64,000 bases of DNA. Origin: Candidatus Gracilibacteria bacterium (GTDB lineage: Bacteria; Patescibacteriota; Gracilibacteria; BD1-5; UBA2023). This document shows, piece by piece, positions 40,571-51,677 of this stretch. The number at the start of each line of letters is the position of its first letter. Position 1 is the stretch's first letter. Position numbers and translations under genes: made by a program. The DNA lies in the NCBI GenBank assembly GCA_028687475.1, contig JAQUAB010000002.1, positions 80,475 through 144,474 of the forward strand, in the 5' to 3' direction. Under the pieces are notes generated by a model. It was not told the origin of the DNA, searched no databases, and saw only the letters and a program-made list of their open reading frames with translations.

Positions 40571-41893
40571 CTAAATCAACCCTTCCAACTCTGCTATCTT
40601 TCCGATTTTTACCACTTCGATTCCTGAAGGAATATTGCCTGTATATTGCGCTGGAATGATAATGCGAGTGAATCCAAGTTTTATCGCTTCTGTGATACGT
40701 TTCTCGAGGAAATATACATTCTTCACCACTCCTGTAAGTGATACTTCTCCGAGAAAAATCGAACGCCCAAGAGATTTGCCAGATCGAGAACTCATCATCG
40801 CAGCGATACATGCGAGATCTACACCAGGCTCCGTGAGAGAAAGCCCCCTTCCAACATTCAGATACACATCATAATCTTCGAGTTTTATTTTTGTGAATTT
40901 ACTCATCACTGCGATCAAAAGATCGATTTTCCCTTGAGAGACTCCACGAGAAGATCGTTTCGGATAACCGAACTTCGTATAGGTTGTGAGTGATTCTATC
41001 TCGACCAATATAGGACGATTCCCTTCTATCGTGAATGTGAGTGCCGAACCTGATAGTTTGGTATTTTCTGGATCGATGAATTCGAGTCCTGGATTCGGAA
41101 TATCGATCAGTCCAGATTCTTCCATACGAAAAAGCCCAACATTATCCGTAGAACCGAATCGATTCTTGAACGCGCGGAGGATACGATAATTCTCGGTACG
41201 AACTCATTCGAGAAATAATACTACGTCCACAAGATGTTCGAGAGATTTCGGACCTGAGATAGATCCATCTTTGGTCACATGACCAATGAGAAGTATCGAT
41301 TTGTTCGTTTTCTTCGCGAGATTCATGAACAGTTCCGTCATAATACGTATCTGTGAGATACTTCCAGGACTTCCATCGATCCGATCGCTCGAAAGCACAG
41401 AAATAGAGTCAACAATAATAATCTCTGCAGGATGAAGTTCGAGTGTTGCGATGATATCATCGAAGTTCGACTCTGAAATCAGAGAAATATTTTCGCTCGC
41501 GACACCGAGCCTTTTTGCTCGCATCGATATCTGACCTATATGTTCTTCTCAGCTCACATAGAGAACCTGTTCTCACTGAGATGCATACCACTCGCTCATC
41601 TGGAGAGCAAGTGTCGATTTCCCGATTCCTGGCTCACCTGAGAGAAGGACGAGACTTCCTGGAGTTATACCACCACCGAGGACGCTATCGAGCTCACTAC
41701 TTGAACTTTTCATCTTCTCAAGAATCGAGTCAGTTCAGAGTTGGATTTTTCATACTTCTATTTTCTTTCCTGATATACTCTTCCCTTTTTTGGTATCGAG
41801 CTTGGATTCCTCGAGAGTATTCCAATCGCCACAAGTAGGACATTTTCATACCCATTTTGGTGTGGATGCATGACATGATGAACAGATAAACAT
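40571..41893 (-). CDS. radA: DNA repair protein RadA (Sms)
   Basis: A 440-residue RecA-like branch-migration ATPase. The N-terminal C4 zinc finger ([21 protein letters not shown]) precedes Walker [10 protein letters not shown], Walker [11 protein letters not shown] and the diagnostic KNRFGS motif. The Lon-protease-like C-terminal domain includes [20 protein letters not shown]. Several TGA codons encode glycines, including ones beside Walker A. It follows recX on the same strand by 11 bases, so both recombination genes appear to be in one operon. Confidence 0.95.
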
Positions 41894-41904
41894 AGATTTT
41901 TATG

Positions 41905-42465
41905 TTATGATAATTCCCTTTTTATATCACTATACGAAAACCCTTTCCGCAAAAATGCAGCAATGATTTTCTCACGATGCTTTGGATCAGTCATAGTATA
42001 TCGATTTTTATACTTTTGCACTTCTTTTTTCAGAGAATCCATATCACTCATTTCAGAGATGATATTGTTGATTTCATCACGAAAGTAAGGATATTTTTGG
42101 ATGAGCGTCATCGAGACTATCCGACAGGATTTTCCACGGTTCAGAAGAGTGTCAATCTGACGAAAGATAGATGATTTTTGGTATTCCCAATCTTCAATCT
42201 CAGTCATATTTTCTTCGATTTTCGCACGAATCAGTTCTCGAGCAAATCATTTTTTGAGAAGTTTCATTTCCATTTCTTTTCTCCCTTTTCCGAGTGATAG
42301 AAATGTCCGCATCCACAGAGCAATCATCAGTTCTTCATCATATCCAATATCTGTGAGAAATTTTTCTATATTCTGACATTTCTTTTTCGAGAGATATTCA
42401 CGAATCCGTAGCCCCGATGGAGCATATCGACTCATATAGTTGGCAACCCGAAGTTCGAGATTCAT
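41905..42465 (-). CDS. recX: RecX-family regulatory protein
   Basis: A 186-residue helical protein of RecX type, which modulates RecA filaments. Recurrent three-helix repeats are visible: LRIREYLSKKKCQNIEKFLTDIG, LSLGKGRKEMEMKLLKKGFARELI and HREKIIAAFLRKGFSYSDIKREL. TGA encodes one Gly (KKGFARELI, near 42247). It is transcribed ahead of radA. Confidence 0.8.
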
Positions 42466-42473
42466 ACAAATAA

Positions 42474-42502
42474 TTGACGGAGAGAAAGTATTGTGCTACA
42501 AT
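42474..42502 (+). promoter_or_regulatory. Promoter of the small gene at 42530
   Basis: TTGACG (42474-42479), 17 bases, TACAAT (42497-42502). It is divergent from the recX start at 42465. Confidence 0.7.
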
Positions 42503-42529
42503 CTACACATATCTCATAAAAATACAAAT

Positions 42530-42748
42530 ATGACATCAGATATTGTACATATGGGCCCTCACGCCCTCGCAGTACATGCCTCACGTCTCCAGGCATTGAA
42601 GGCATATGGTATATCCGAACATTCCCTTGCACTGAATGAAGAATCGAGACTTCCTGTGCCCGATTCCAAGACAAAATCCATTGCGAAAATCAGCAAAGCA
42701 AATCGTGCGCTTGCAGTGCAATCAGAACATGAGCTCATGGTTATCTAG
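42530..42748 (+). CDS. Small hypothetical protein
   Basis: A 72-residue, mostly helical and polar protein (MTSDIVHMGPHALAVHASRLQALKAYG). It has a good promoter upstream and its own terminator downstream, which supports expression. It contains no TGA and no recognised domain. Confidence 0.55.
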   Translation: MTSDIVHMGPHALAVHASRLQALKAYGISEHSLALNEESRLPVPDSKTKSIAKISKANRALAVQSEHELMVI

Positions 42749-42776
42749 ATACACCACGAAATACACTCAATAACTC

Positions 42777-42810
42777 AATCTGAAGTACGAAATAAGCTTC
42801 AGATTTTTTC
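42777..42810 (+). terminator. Terminator of the small gene
   Basis: Arms AATCTGAAG / CTTCAGATT flank an A-rich loop, followed by T-rich sequence. Confidence 0.75.
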
Positions 42811-42869
42811 TTGCATTCCACAGAAAATCGGTACAATGTCCATTGACTCTATCAGATATACTTTCCTCT

Positions 42870-44561
42870 ATGTGAATCTCTCGCTTACATATCGCACTCT
42901 TGTCCATCATGAGTATTTTTACTGGGATCATCGCACCTGGAACAAGCGTCATGGGGAATCATATAGCATACCCAATGACTGATGCGCGAATATTGAGCTA
43001 CATGCTCTTATTTTTTCTTATTATAGGTTTTTATACAGCATCGATTCATGCATGGAAAATATTTCGTTATAATGGTATCCTGATACTTGGAATGATTGGT
43101 GTTCTTTTTTTTCTGACACTCTCTGGACAAGTCATGGAAACAAAAACAGGGATCGAAACAAGTGGTTTTTCTTGGGGATGGATATTTCTTCTTATTGGGG
43201 TGATTATTCTCTTTCGCATATATACACAGAAAGATGAAGATGAAAATGCATCTGACTTCAAACAAACTATAGATACACTTCTCGGAATTGTTGGGAGTTT
43301 TACTCTAGCTTGTATTGCTGGAGTAATTATTCTTATCTCACTCTCTTTCACAGATAAGAGTCACAAGACAAGTGTTCTCGAAGAAGTGTTCGGAAGAGAG
43401 AATATTACATACATGAGTGGTGGAATCATTCTCTCAGCACCATATATGGAAATATCCGAACTACACTATGATAGAAAGACTGAGACTTTTCTTCTCACGA
43501 CCAAGGATCAGAGTGGAAGTATCATCCGTCTCAAGAATCCTCGTTGAGTAAAAGTTCTGACTGGAAGTATTGGGAAACCTGTATATATCAATAGCCAACT
43601 CTACACGACCGATGCCGAACAGCGTGCATATTCTGGAGGTATTCTCCTCCCAAACGCCAGTATAATTGGGAAAGATACCCTACTTCTCCATAGTGGAAGT
43701 GACTGGAATATACGATCGACGAAATCTTCTTGGTCGTTTGATTATTCCGGGAGTATATCGAATCCTATACTCTCATGAGACAAAAAAGTAATTGCATGGA
43801 CTGAGAAAACTGCATCTGGAAAAACAATCATAAAAAAGATAAAATGACAAGAATGATGAGAGTATGAAAAAGTATACTCGATGAATTTATCGACTTGATG
43901 ATATGATCTCATGTCTCTCGTGATGTCGAGTTGAAGTCTCCAAATAGTGAAGAATGGAGAAACGCTCTGGAAAGTAGAATCATGATACCAGACAGGAACA
44001 TATATTTCCAATGGTTCCCACAGTATTTATATTATCTCTCAAGATAGAGAAAAAAAGATTGTCTACGATGGGCAGATACTCTCTCCTGGATATGATGATA
44101 TTCGAGAATTATTCCTCGAGAACAATGGAGGATATTATGCATATTTCGCGAAACCAATGGGAGGAATGAAGTATTGTCTCTTTACGAAATATCGTGGAAA
44201 TCTCTGTGGATTCGATGGATATATGAATCCAACTCTGAGTGCCGATGGTTCTTCTCTGATTTATGCAGGTCTCATGAATGGCACATGGAACATATACCGA
44301 AATACGGAAGTTCTAGTACAAAATACACATTATCAGAATGCAGATATTTCGCATGATTATGTGTTTTTCGATGTGACGAATCCTCGTACGTATCTCTTCG
44401 TGAGAAGAGATGACCAGATAGGAAAATATTCCTTGATAAAAAATGGAGTAGTCCTTCCTGGATTATGGGATGACTTTGGAACAGAAGTGTCATTCGGATA
44501 TGACAATCACATCATCCTGAAGCTGAAGGATCAAAATGGGTGGAGAATTGCGGAATTATAA
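42870..44561 (+). CDS. Membrane protein with C-terminal beta-propeller-like domain
   Basis: A 563-residue protein beginning ATG TGA (Met-Gly). Residues 1-165 contain about four transmembrane helices with short loops. From about residue 180 the protein is beta-rich with repeating patterns such as YMEISELHYDRKTETFLL, YEKVYSMNLSTGGYDLMSLV and TLSADGSSLIYAGLMNGTWNIY. These are typical of propeller blades (the last resembles a TolB/WD40-like repeat). It is read through many TGA glycines. It could be a cell-surface sensor or a beta-propeller receptor. The function is unknown. Confidence 0.6.
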
Positions 44562-44567
44562 TCAAAA

Positions 44568-45158
44568 TTACTTATCAAAGAAGATCTTTCTGAGTTCTTC
44601 TTTTTTTGTAGGATCAAGACGGGCTTCATACAGAATCGGGATAATTGGCCAATGATGATGGAATCGTGGATTACTCGAGAGTTCTATGAATTCATCAAAA
44701 GTGACGGAAAAAACTCGAATTTTTTCTCCAGGATCTGGTTGTACCTCTTGGATTTTTCGTACATTTCGTGCTATATAGAAATATGTATATGTCGCAATAT
44801 TTCCTGTTCCGTTGAAGGTATGCCACGGAAGCCATTCATCACTCACATATCCTGTCTCTTCGAGTAGTTCACGCTGGGCACAGAGAAGTGGATCTTCATC
44901 TGGAACATCGAATGAACCACCCGGAAGCCCGAGAAATGGTGCAATTTTTGCGGGCTGTTCTTGGTCAGTGATGAGGATATTTCCTTCAGGAGTGATAGCA
45001 ACAGAGAAAGATCCATCCAGGAAACGAAGCATCTCAAAAACCTGATATGATCCATCATACATTTCTTGATTCCACTGATACACATCGGAACGAACTCCAG
45101 AAAAAACACATTCTGCCTGATTTGGAATTCGAGGGTGTTTTGGAAATTGTGATTGCAT
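44568..45158 (-). CDS. NUDIX hydrolase
   Basis: A 196-residue protein. The NUDIX box is complete: GGSFDVPDEDPLLCAQRELLEETGY, fitting G-x5-E-x7-R-E-x-x-E-E-x-G. The rest is a typical alpha/beta NUDIX fold with an extra N-terminal segment. It may hydrolyse ADP-ribose or a similar nucleoside diphosphate-X (the ELLEET-to-VQPDPGEKI spacing fits the ADP-sugar subfamily). It follows metG on the same strand. Confidence 0.85.
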   Translation of the reverse strand: MQSQFPKHPRIPNQAECVFSGVRSDVYQWNQEMYDGSYQVFEMLRFLDGSFSVAITPEGNILITDQEQPAKIAPFLGLPGGSFDVPDEDPLLCAQRELLEETGYVSDEWLPWHTFNGTGNIATYTYFYIARNVRKIQEVQPDPGEKIRVFSVTFDEFIELSSNPRFHHHWPIIPILYEARLDPTKKEELRKIFFDK

Positions 45159-45188
45159 ATATTAGTTTCTGAAAATAGGTTTATATCT

Positions 45189-46682
45189 TTATCTGTTCGT
45201 ATCGATTCGCATATACAATGGATTCCCTTTCTCCGCGACAAAGAATCTCACTGGATCAATCTCCATATTCTCACGAAAGGAGATAGTATCATCATAATTC
45301 ACACTAATTCTCTGAAGCAACTCACGCATTTTGGAATCAAAAAATGGAAGTAACATGAGTGCTATTTTTCTGAGATTTGATATAAGTATGAAAAGTATGT
45401 TTTCTAGTTTTTCTTTTTCTTCTTGTGTCTCGATTGCGATTTTCCATGGAGTCATATCATCGACATATTTGTTGATCTCACTTGCATATTCGAATGCGAA
45501 TTCGAGTGCACTTTTCAGATCATGATTATCCATGAGATGAAAATATTGCTCTATTTTATCAATTCATACTTTTCCAACATTTCATTCTATAGATCAATCG
45601 AGCTTCAATGAGAGCGCTATAAAACGATTCAGAAGATTTCCGAGATTATTCGAGAGCTTCGCGTTGAAAGTCAGAATAGCCTGTTCCCTATCGAAATCCC
45701 CATCTTCTCCAATAGGAAAAGCTGTAAAGAGATATAAAGCAAGCATGTCACGAGAATACTCCGCCACATATCCTACTGGATCTATCACATTTCCGATAGT
45801 TTTCGACATTTTCTGTCCATCGACCGTAAAATATCCAGTTGTCAGAAGTTGCTTCGGTGCCTCATATCCAGCACTCCAGAGCATCGCAAGCCAATATATT
45901 CCATGGAACTTCACGATATCTTTCCCGATAATATGCATATCAGCTGGCCACCATTTTTTCTCATCATCTTGTACGACTGTGAGATAGTTGAAGAGCGCAT
46001 CATACCAGACATATGTCACCTGTTCGGAGTCAAAGGGAAGAGGAATCCCGAATTTATTGGTTTCTCGTGAAATAGAAAAATCTTCTAATCCTCATTTTAC
46101 GAACTCAATAATCTCATTGTATCGGCTTCGTGGTTTCACAAAATCAGGATGGCTAGAATAAAATTCAAGGATTTTCTCCTGATATTTCGAGAGACGGAAG
46201 AAATAATTTTTCTCCTTCAAGTGTTGAAGTGGCTTATTCGGATGGTCACTACATTTTCCATCCACAAGATCGGATTCTTTTTTGAAGGCTTCACAACCGA
46301 CACAATAGAGACCCTCATACATTCCCTCATAGATATCACCATTATCGAACGATTTCTGGAGAACTCATTGTACAAAATCACGATGACGAGGCTCAGTCGT
46401 ACGAATGAAATCCGTATATTCGATTCCGATACCATCCCAAACTGCTTGATGCTTCGATGCCATCATATCTGCATAATCCATCACTTTCATTCATTGAGAT
46501 TCGGCAGATTCGACTACTTTCTGAGAATTCTCATCCACACCAGTCGAGAAACGCACTTCTTCCCTATTGAGTCGATGAAATCGAGCAATGGTATCAGCGA
46601 GAAGAGAAGAATACGCATGCCCAATATGTGGAACACCATTGGAATAATAAATTGGAGTAGTGATGAAGAATTTTTGCGCCAT
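45189..46682 (-). CDS. metG: Methionyl-tRNA synthetase
   Basis: A 497-residue class I synthetase. It shows ITTPIYYSNGVPHIGHAYSSL with HIGH, a zinc-binding-like insertion (CVGCEAFKKESDL, then KCSDHPNKPLQ), YVWYDALFNYL and the KMSKTIG signature. The anticodon-binding C-terminal helical domain follows. Roughly seven TGA codons encode glycines at conserved sites (for example the Gly before MKVMDYADM). Domain order and length match the family. Confidence 0.97.
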
Positions 46683-46766
46683 ATGAAAATAGTATAAATC
46701 CTGTACACTATAGCTGGACTTCTATAAAAAACAAATATACTTCACTTAATAATTTACGAACATCCT

Positions 46767-47762
46767 ATGAAAGTCATTCCAAAATCAGGTATATTTATTT
46801 TTTGATTTTTTTGCCTCGTTCTCTGAGGAATATGCGGATATATGATTTCACAATGATGGATCATGGATACATATACAGATGTAACCAGTGTACGCCAATC
46901 TGGTTATGAATTTATCAATCCCCTTGTAGAATGTGAAACGGACACGATAGACAACAATCAGAAATATTTACCATTCGAGAAAGAACTCACAAGAAAGATA
47001 GAAGAAATAGAGAATGCTCATCCTGATACTCATTTATCCCTCTATTTTCGGAATCTCAAAAATGGCCCCTGGTTCGGAATCAACGAGAATACTACTTTTT
47101 CTCCTGCAAGTCTCATGAAACTCCCTATCCTTCTGATGTATCTCAAGTGGAAGGAAGAAGATCCGAACATCCTCCAGAGATGAATAATCGTGAACGATGC
47201 TAACACAATATCTCAAGAATATCCTCCAGAAGAAGAAATCCAAGTTGGGTCATGATATCTCATATCCGATCTTCTCTATCATCTGATTGTATATTCAGAC
47301 AATACTGCAAGTAATAATCTCATCAAATATGTCCCTGAAAGAATCCAAGATATGGTCTTCAATGATCTCGGAATTCCTCTTCCGAGAGACATTGATTATG
47401 CACTCTCAGTAAAGGAATATGCTTCTTTCTTCAGAATCCTCTATAATGCCTCCTATCTCACAAGAGAAAATTCAGAGATGGCACTCAAATTACTCTCTGA
47501 ATCAAAGTTCCGCGGTGGTCTGGCAGGGAAAATCCCAAGTGATATTGTCATAGCTCACAAGTTCGGGGAGAGAGAAATGATCGACGAAAATGGGAGTTCC
47601 ATCAATCAGCTTCATGATTGTGGGATTGTATACTATACTCCATATCCATACCTCATCTGTATTATGACTCGGTGAAGTGGAGATATAGAATCTCTCTCAG
47701 AAATTGTGCAAGATACCTCCAAGACCATATACGACGAAGTATCTCAGACATATCCTCAGTAA
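46767..47762 (+). CDS. Beta-lactamase/D-alanyl peptidase-like serine hydrolase
   Basis: A 331-residue protein with an N-terminal signal/anchor helix (MKVIPKSGIFIFGFFCLVLGGICGYM). Penicillin-recognising motifs are all present: SLMK (in SPASLMKLPIL, about residue 112), SDN (VYSDNTASNNL) and KFG (AHKFGER) in place of KTG. The layout matches class A beta-lactamase-like hydrolases. The substrate may be peptidoglycan-related rather than a drug. Several TGA codons are read as Gly. It converges on the RNHCP gene with a 3-base gap. Confidence 0.8.
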
Positions 47763-47765
47763 TGA

Positions 47766-48068
47766 TTACTCTCGGATCTTTCTACACTGCCGTACGAATT
47801 CGATGAAGTGATCATCTGGTGCGACTATATTGAGCATTTCTTTCCCGCATTTTATACAGCGATGACGAATCATATCTCCTTTATTTTTTCGCCAATCCGT
47901 ACCAATCGGCTCCATCAGCCCAAAACATGTAGCGGCACGATCGCCTGGAAAATCCTCATCAACATGCTTGGAATAGAGACAATAGGGACAATGATTCCGT
48001 GCTGAACCAGTCGGATGAAGTGATACTTCTTTTCCACAATGTTCACAGAGAAATGTCTCATTTCGCAT
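47766..48068 (-). CDS. RNHCP-domain zinc-ribbon protein
   Basis: A 100-residue protein of the RNHCP family. The eponymous motif is seen in ARNHCPYCLYSKHVD, with a first C-x-x-C pair (CEHCGKEV) and a second (CIKCGKEM). It binds zinc; its role in ribosome-associated RNA processes is suspected from the family only. ATG 48068 (MRNETFLCEHCG) was chosen; ATG 48080 would add four residues. Confidence 0.85.
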   Translation of the reverse strand: MRNETFLCEHCGKEVSLHPTGSARNHCPYCLYSKHVDEDFPGDRAATCFGLMEPIGTDWRKNKGDMIRHRCIKCGKEMLNIVAPDDHFIEFVRQCRKIRE

Positions 48069-48215
48069 GATGAATGCCATATTTTTGGTGTTATTTATCA
48101 TGAGATTGGAGAAAATCAGAAAAAAGTCAACATAAAACATACAAATTTACTGATATTTTTCTTCCTTTTTTATCCCAAACTTGCAAAATAATGCTATTTC
48201 TGATACGATAAAACC

Positions 48216-49580
48216 ATGCCTATAAAAGCCAAAAAAACTCAAGCAAAAATCCCAGAAGAACCAATAATCGAACTCTCCATAAAAGATGAAGAGCAGTTTC
48301 ATGATCTGATTCAGGCAGAGAAACAAAAACATGCTCAAACAAATCAGTATGGGAATATAACGGAACTCGCTGAGCAACTCCATGCTCTTCTCAGGCAACA
48401 AGATAGTGAAACCTGCCTCAGTGTCATCACTCGTGGTGCGCTCGGACTCTGAAGTTCTGATATACACTACGATACTGCTGAATCAGATATCGCTGTACGA
48501 TTTCGTATCGATGGTGATCTCGTAACAATCACCACATTCACAAAGTGAGAATACAAGCTCCTTCTGGAACGCCTGAAATACAAAAGTGACCTGAAACTCA
48601 ACATCACTGAAGTACCACAAGATGGAAAATACCGTATCACCGATGATGGAGAAAAAATCGATGTCCGTGTTTCGACACTTCCTGTTCGTTATGGAGAAAA
48701 TGCTGTCTGTCGTATTCTCGACTCCACAAAATCCATACCAAAAATCGAAGATCTCGGCTTCATGTGGACATCGAAGCGCCAGATCGAAAAGAGTATGCGG
48801 AAAAAGAGTGGGACGATTCTTGTCACATGACCGACAGGAAGTGGTAAGACAACAACACTCTATTCCATGCTCACCACACTCAATACTTCTGAGAAAAAAA
48901 TCATCACTCTCGAAGATCCGATCGAATATGAACTTCCTGGTGTTATCCAGAGTGAAGTCGATGAACGAAAAAACTATACCTATTCTACTGGACTCAAAGC
49001 CCTTATGCGTCAAGATCCTGATATCATCATGATCGGTGAAATCCGTGATCTCGAATCTGCTACGATTGCTATGCAGGCTGCCATGACGGGACATCTTGTT
49101 CTCTCGACACTTCATACAAAAAGTGCAGGTGAAACCATAGAACGTCTCATGAATATGGGAGTTCCGAATTATATCCTCGCTTCTGGACTTGATGTGATCA
49201 TCGCACAGCGACTCGTACGAAGACTCTGTCCACACTGTATCGAATCCTACGAGGCAGATGCGAGTCAAGTCGATATCATCAAGTGGATGCTCAAAGATAT
49301 CGGAATCGCAGGTCTCGCAGCCAAGCGAGATGCTTATACACTCCATCGTTCGAAAGGTTGTGAAGCGTGTGGAATGACCGGATATAAGTGACGCCTCGGA
49401 ATCTATGAAGTGATGAATTTTTCTGATGAGATTCGTGGCCTTATCCGTTCTGGAGCAAGTCCGAGAGAAATCATCGAAACAGCACGAAAATGAGATCTCA
49501 TGCTCATGCGAGAAGATGGAATACTCAAGGCAATGCAAGGAAAAACAAGTCTGGAAGAGCTCTTCAAGGTGATCGAATAA
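48216..49580 (+). CDS. pilB: Type IV pilus assembly ATPase PilB/GspE
   Basis: A 454-residue secretion ATPase. The N-terminal region is shorter than in proteobacterial PilB. Next come SSDIHYDTAESDIAVRFRIDGDL, Walker A GPTGSGKTTTLYS, Asp box TLEDPIEYELPG, Walker B IIMIGEIRDLESA and His box TGHLVLSTLHTKSA. A C4 zinc site (CPHCIES...CEACGMTGY) follows. The first Walker A Gly is TGA 48828-48830. With PilT at 31727 it would power pilus extension and retraction. Confidence 0.95.
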
Positions 49581-49594
49581 CTGAAAAATATACA

Positions 49595-49622
49595 AAAAAC
49601 ACACTATTACGTGTGTTTTTCT
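49595..49622. terminator. Terminator between pilB and tRNA-Asn
   Basis: Arms AAAAACACAC / GTGTGTTTTT flank TATTAC, with T-runs on both strands. Confidence 0.85.
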
Positions 49623-49634
49623 TTGTGTTCCCTG

Positions 49635-49709
49635 TGGCTCCCCGAATAGGATTCGAACCTATGACCTACCGGTTAACAGCCGGTTGCTCTACCGCTGAGC
49701 TATCGGGGA
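49635..49709 (-). tRNA. tRNA-Asn (anticodon GTT)
   Basis: On the minus strand: acceptor TCCCCGA / TCGGGGA, D arm GCTC/GAGC, anticodon loop CTGTTAA flanked by CCGG-type stems, T arm ATAGG-TTCGAAT-CCTAT, discriminator G and encoded CCA (49635-49637). Confidence 0.97.
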
Positions 49710-49726
49710 GTGGAAGGAACGGGAGC

Positions 49727-49754
49727 ATATTATGAAACTTGATACGAAAGTCAA
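49727..49754 (-). promoter_or_regulatory. Promoter of tRNA-Asn
   Basis: On the minus strand, TTGACT (49749-49754), 16 bases, TAATAT (49727-49732), then 17 bases to the tRNA 5' end. Confidence 0.55.
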
Positions 49755-49832
49755 AAATTTTTTTCACTTTTTTCTATTTCTCCCTACAATCGAGGTTCCA
49801 AGGAGAACAATAATGAAATTCAGAAAATATTT

Positions 49833-51599
49833 ATGAATCATCTCAATATAAACATCATCGCCTATGGGAAAAAGTGAGAAATAATTCTCTGACCGATTTC
49901 GACAGTTATTAATGCGGACGAACGAATAGCAATTGTCGGGAAAAACGGTGTCGGAAAAAGTACTTTCATGAAAATTCTCACGGGAAATATCACCGAATAT
50001 CAGTGAAATATCGAGAATATCGGCGGTATCACACTCGGATATCTCGAACAGATTCACTTCATGGATGAGTCTCGAAATGTACGCGAAGATCTGAAAGATG
50101 CTTTCGCAGAGATCCGTTCGCTCGAGAATGAGATCAGAAAAGAGGAAGAGAAAATGAATGAAACAGGAGAATATGAGCGCTACACGGAACTCATCGAACA
50201 ATTCAAACTCCTCGGTGGATACACGTATGAGAACGAGATTGAGCGCGTTGCTCGTGGTATTGGGATTTTCCATCTCCTGGAACGTACGCTTCAGGATGTC
50301 TCTGGTGGCGAACGCACGAAGATTGCGCTTGCGAAAACACTTCTCTCGAAACCTGAATTTCTCCTGCTCGATGAACCAACGAACTTCATCGACCTCGAGA
50401 GTGTCGAATGGCTCGAGAAATATCTCGAAAATAGTTGGAAATGAGGATACATGATCGTCTCACATGATCGTGAATTTCTGGATCGCACCTGTACAAAAGT
50501 CATCGAAATCCTCGGTCCACAAGGCATCTCTATCTATCATGGAGATTACTCATATTCTGTCGACCAAAAGAAACTCGCGATGGTGCGGGAAGAAAAAGCC
50601 TATGAAGAGCAACAAACTATGCTCGAGAGTGAGAAAGCGCTCATCAATCGATTCCGTGCAGGATCTCGTGCTGGATTCGCCAAAAGTCGCGAGAAACAAC
50701 TCGAAAGAATAGAACTCATCGACCAACCAATTCGTACACGTGAGATTGGATTTCGTTTCGAAACGCCAAAAGAACGAGCACCAGAAAACATACTCAAAGT
50801 GGAAGATGCTTTCATCGGACGAAAAGAACCATTATTCTATGTTCGTGATGCGCAACTCTCTGTATGAGAGAGAGTGGGGATTGTCGGAGAAAATGGCGTC
50901 GGGAAAAGTACGTTTCTGAAGACAATTCTCCGAAGTGCACACTATGAGGAAGTAGAGTGAGAAAATGAAGACATCCTGAACCATCTCATCGAGAACTATC
51001 CACATGTGCTCGAGTGATATCTGAATCTCGCCAAATGAATACGTATCGGATACTACAGCCAACTCCATGAATCCCTCCGAAGCGATATGACAATTATCGA
51101 GAACTTCACTCTACATGGACTTCCCTATTCTCTGGAACGTGTCGGTGGTATCATCGGACAATATGGATTCGCCTATCATGACGGATCGAAGAAAGTCTCG
51201 AGTCTCTCAGGTGGTGAACGCTCACGACTCCTCTTCGCAATACTCTGTCAGAATCCGTATCACCTCCTCATTCTCGATGAGCCGACGAATCACCTCGACT
51301 ATGAGACTCGAGAATCCCTCGAACAAGCGATGCAGAAATATGAGGGCACTGTACTCTTTATTTCTCATGATCGCTACTTCGTGAACAAGCTCGCGAATAA
51401 GCTCTGGATAATCCAAGATGGTGAACTCATCATCTCCTATGGAAACTACGATGACTATCAGTACAAAAAAGAGCATGGGATCTCACTCGATATGTCACTC
51501 TTCAACGCTGATGGAGAACTCGATCTCGTTCTCGAAGAAAAACTCGGAAGCAAAGAAGCAAAAAGAATCCGAGAAAAGTTCGCTCGCAGAAGAAAATAA
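49833..51599 (+). CDS. ABC-F family ATPase (translation factor/antibiotic resistance type)
   Basis: A 588-residue protein with two ABC domains and no membrane helices. Domain 1 has IVGKNGVGKSTF, VSGGERTKIALAK and LLLDEPTNFIDLESVEWL. Domain 2 has IVGENGVGKSTF, LSGGERSRLLFAI and LILDEPTNHLDYETRESL. A linker of about 80 residues separates them. Such proteins bind the ribosome E site (EttA/Uup/YdiF type). About eleven TGA codons encode glycines, several in family-conserved positions. ATG 49833 starts just before the first strand. Confidence 0.95.
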
Positions 51600-51628
51600 A
51601 AACCTATCAACTTTTGTCTATTAAGCCA

Positions 51629-51656
51629 ATAAAATCCCCAATTGGGGATTTTATTT
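51629..51656. terminator. Bidirectional terminator between ABC-F and giant adhesin
   Basis: A perfect 28-base palindrome (51629-51656, core ATCCCCAATTGGGGAT) with A/T ends serves two convergent genes (stops at 51599 and 51678). Confidence 0.95.
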
Positions 51657-51677
51657 TCGGGCAATGAATGAAGGAGC

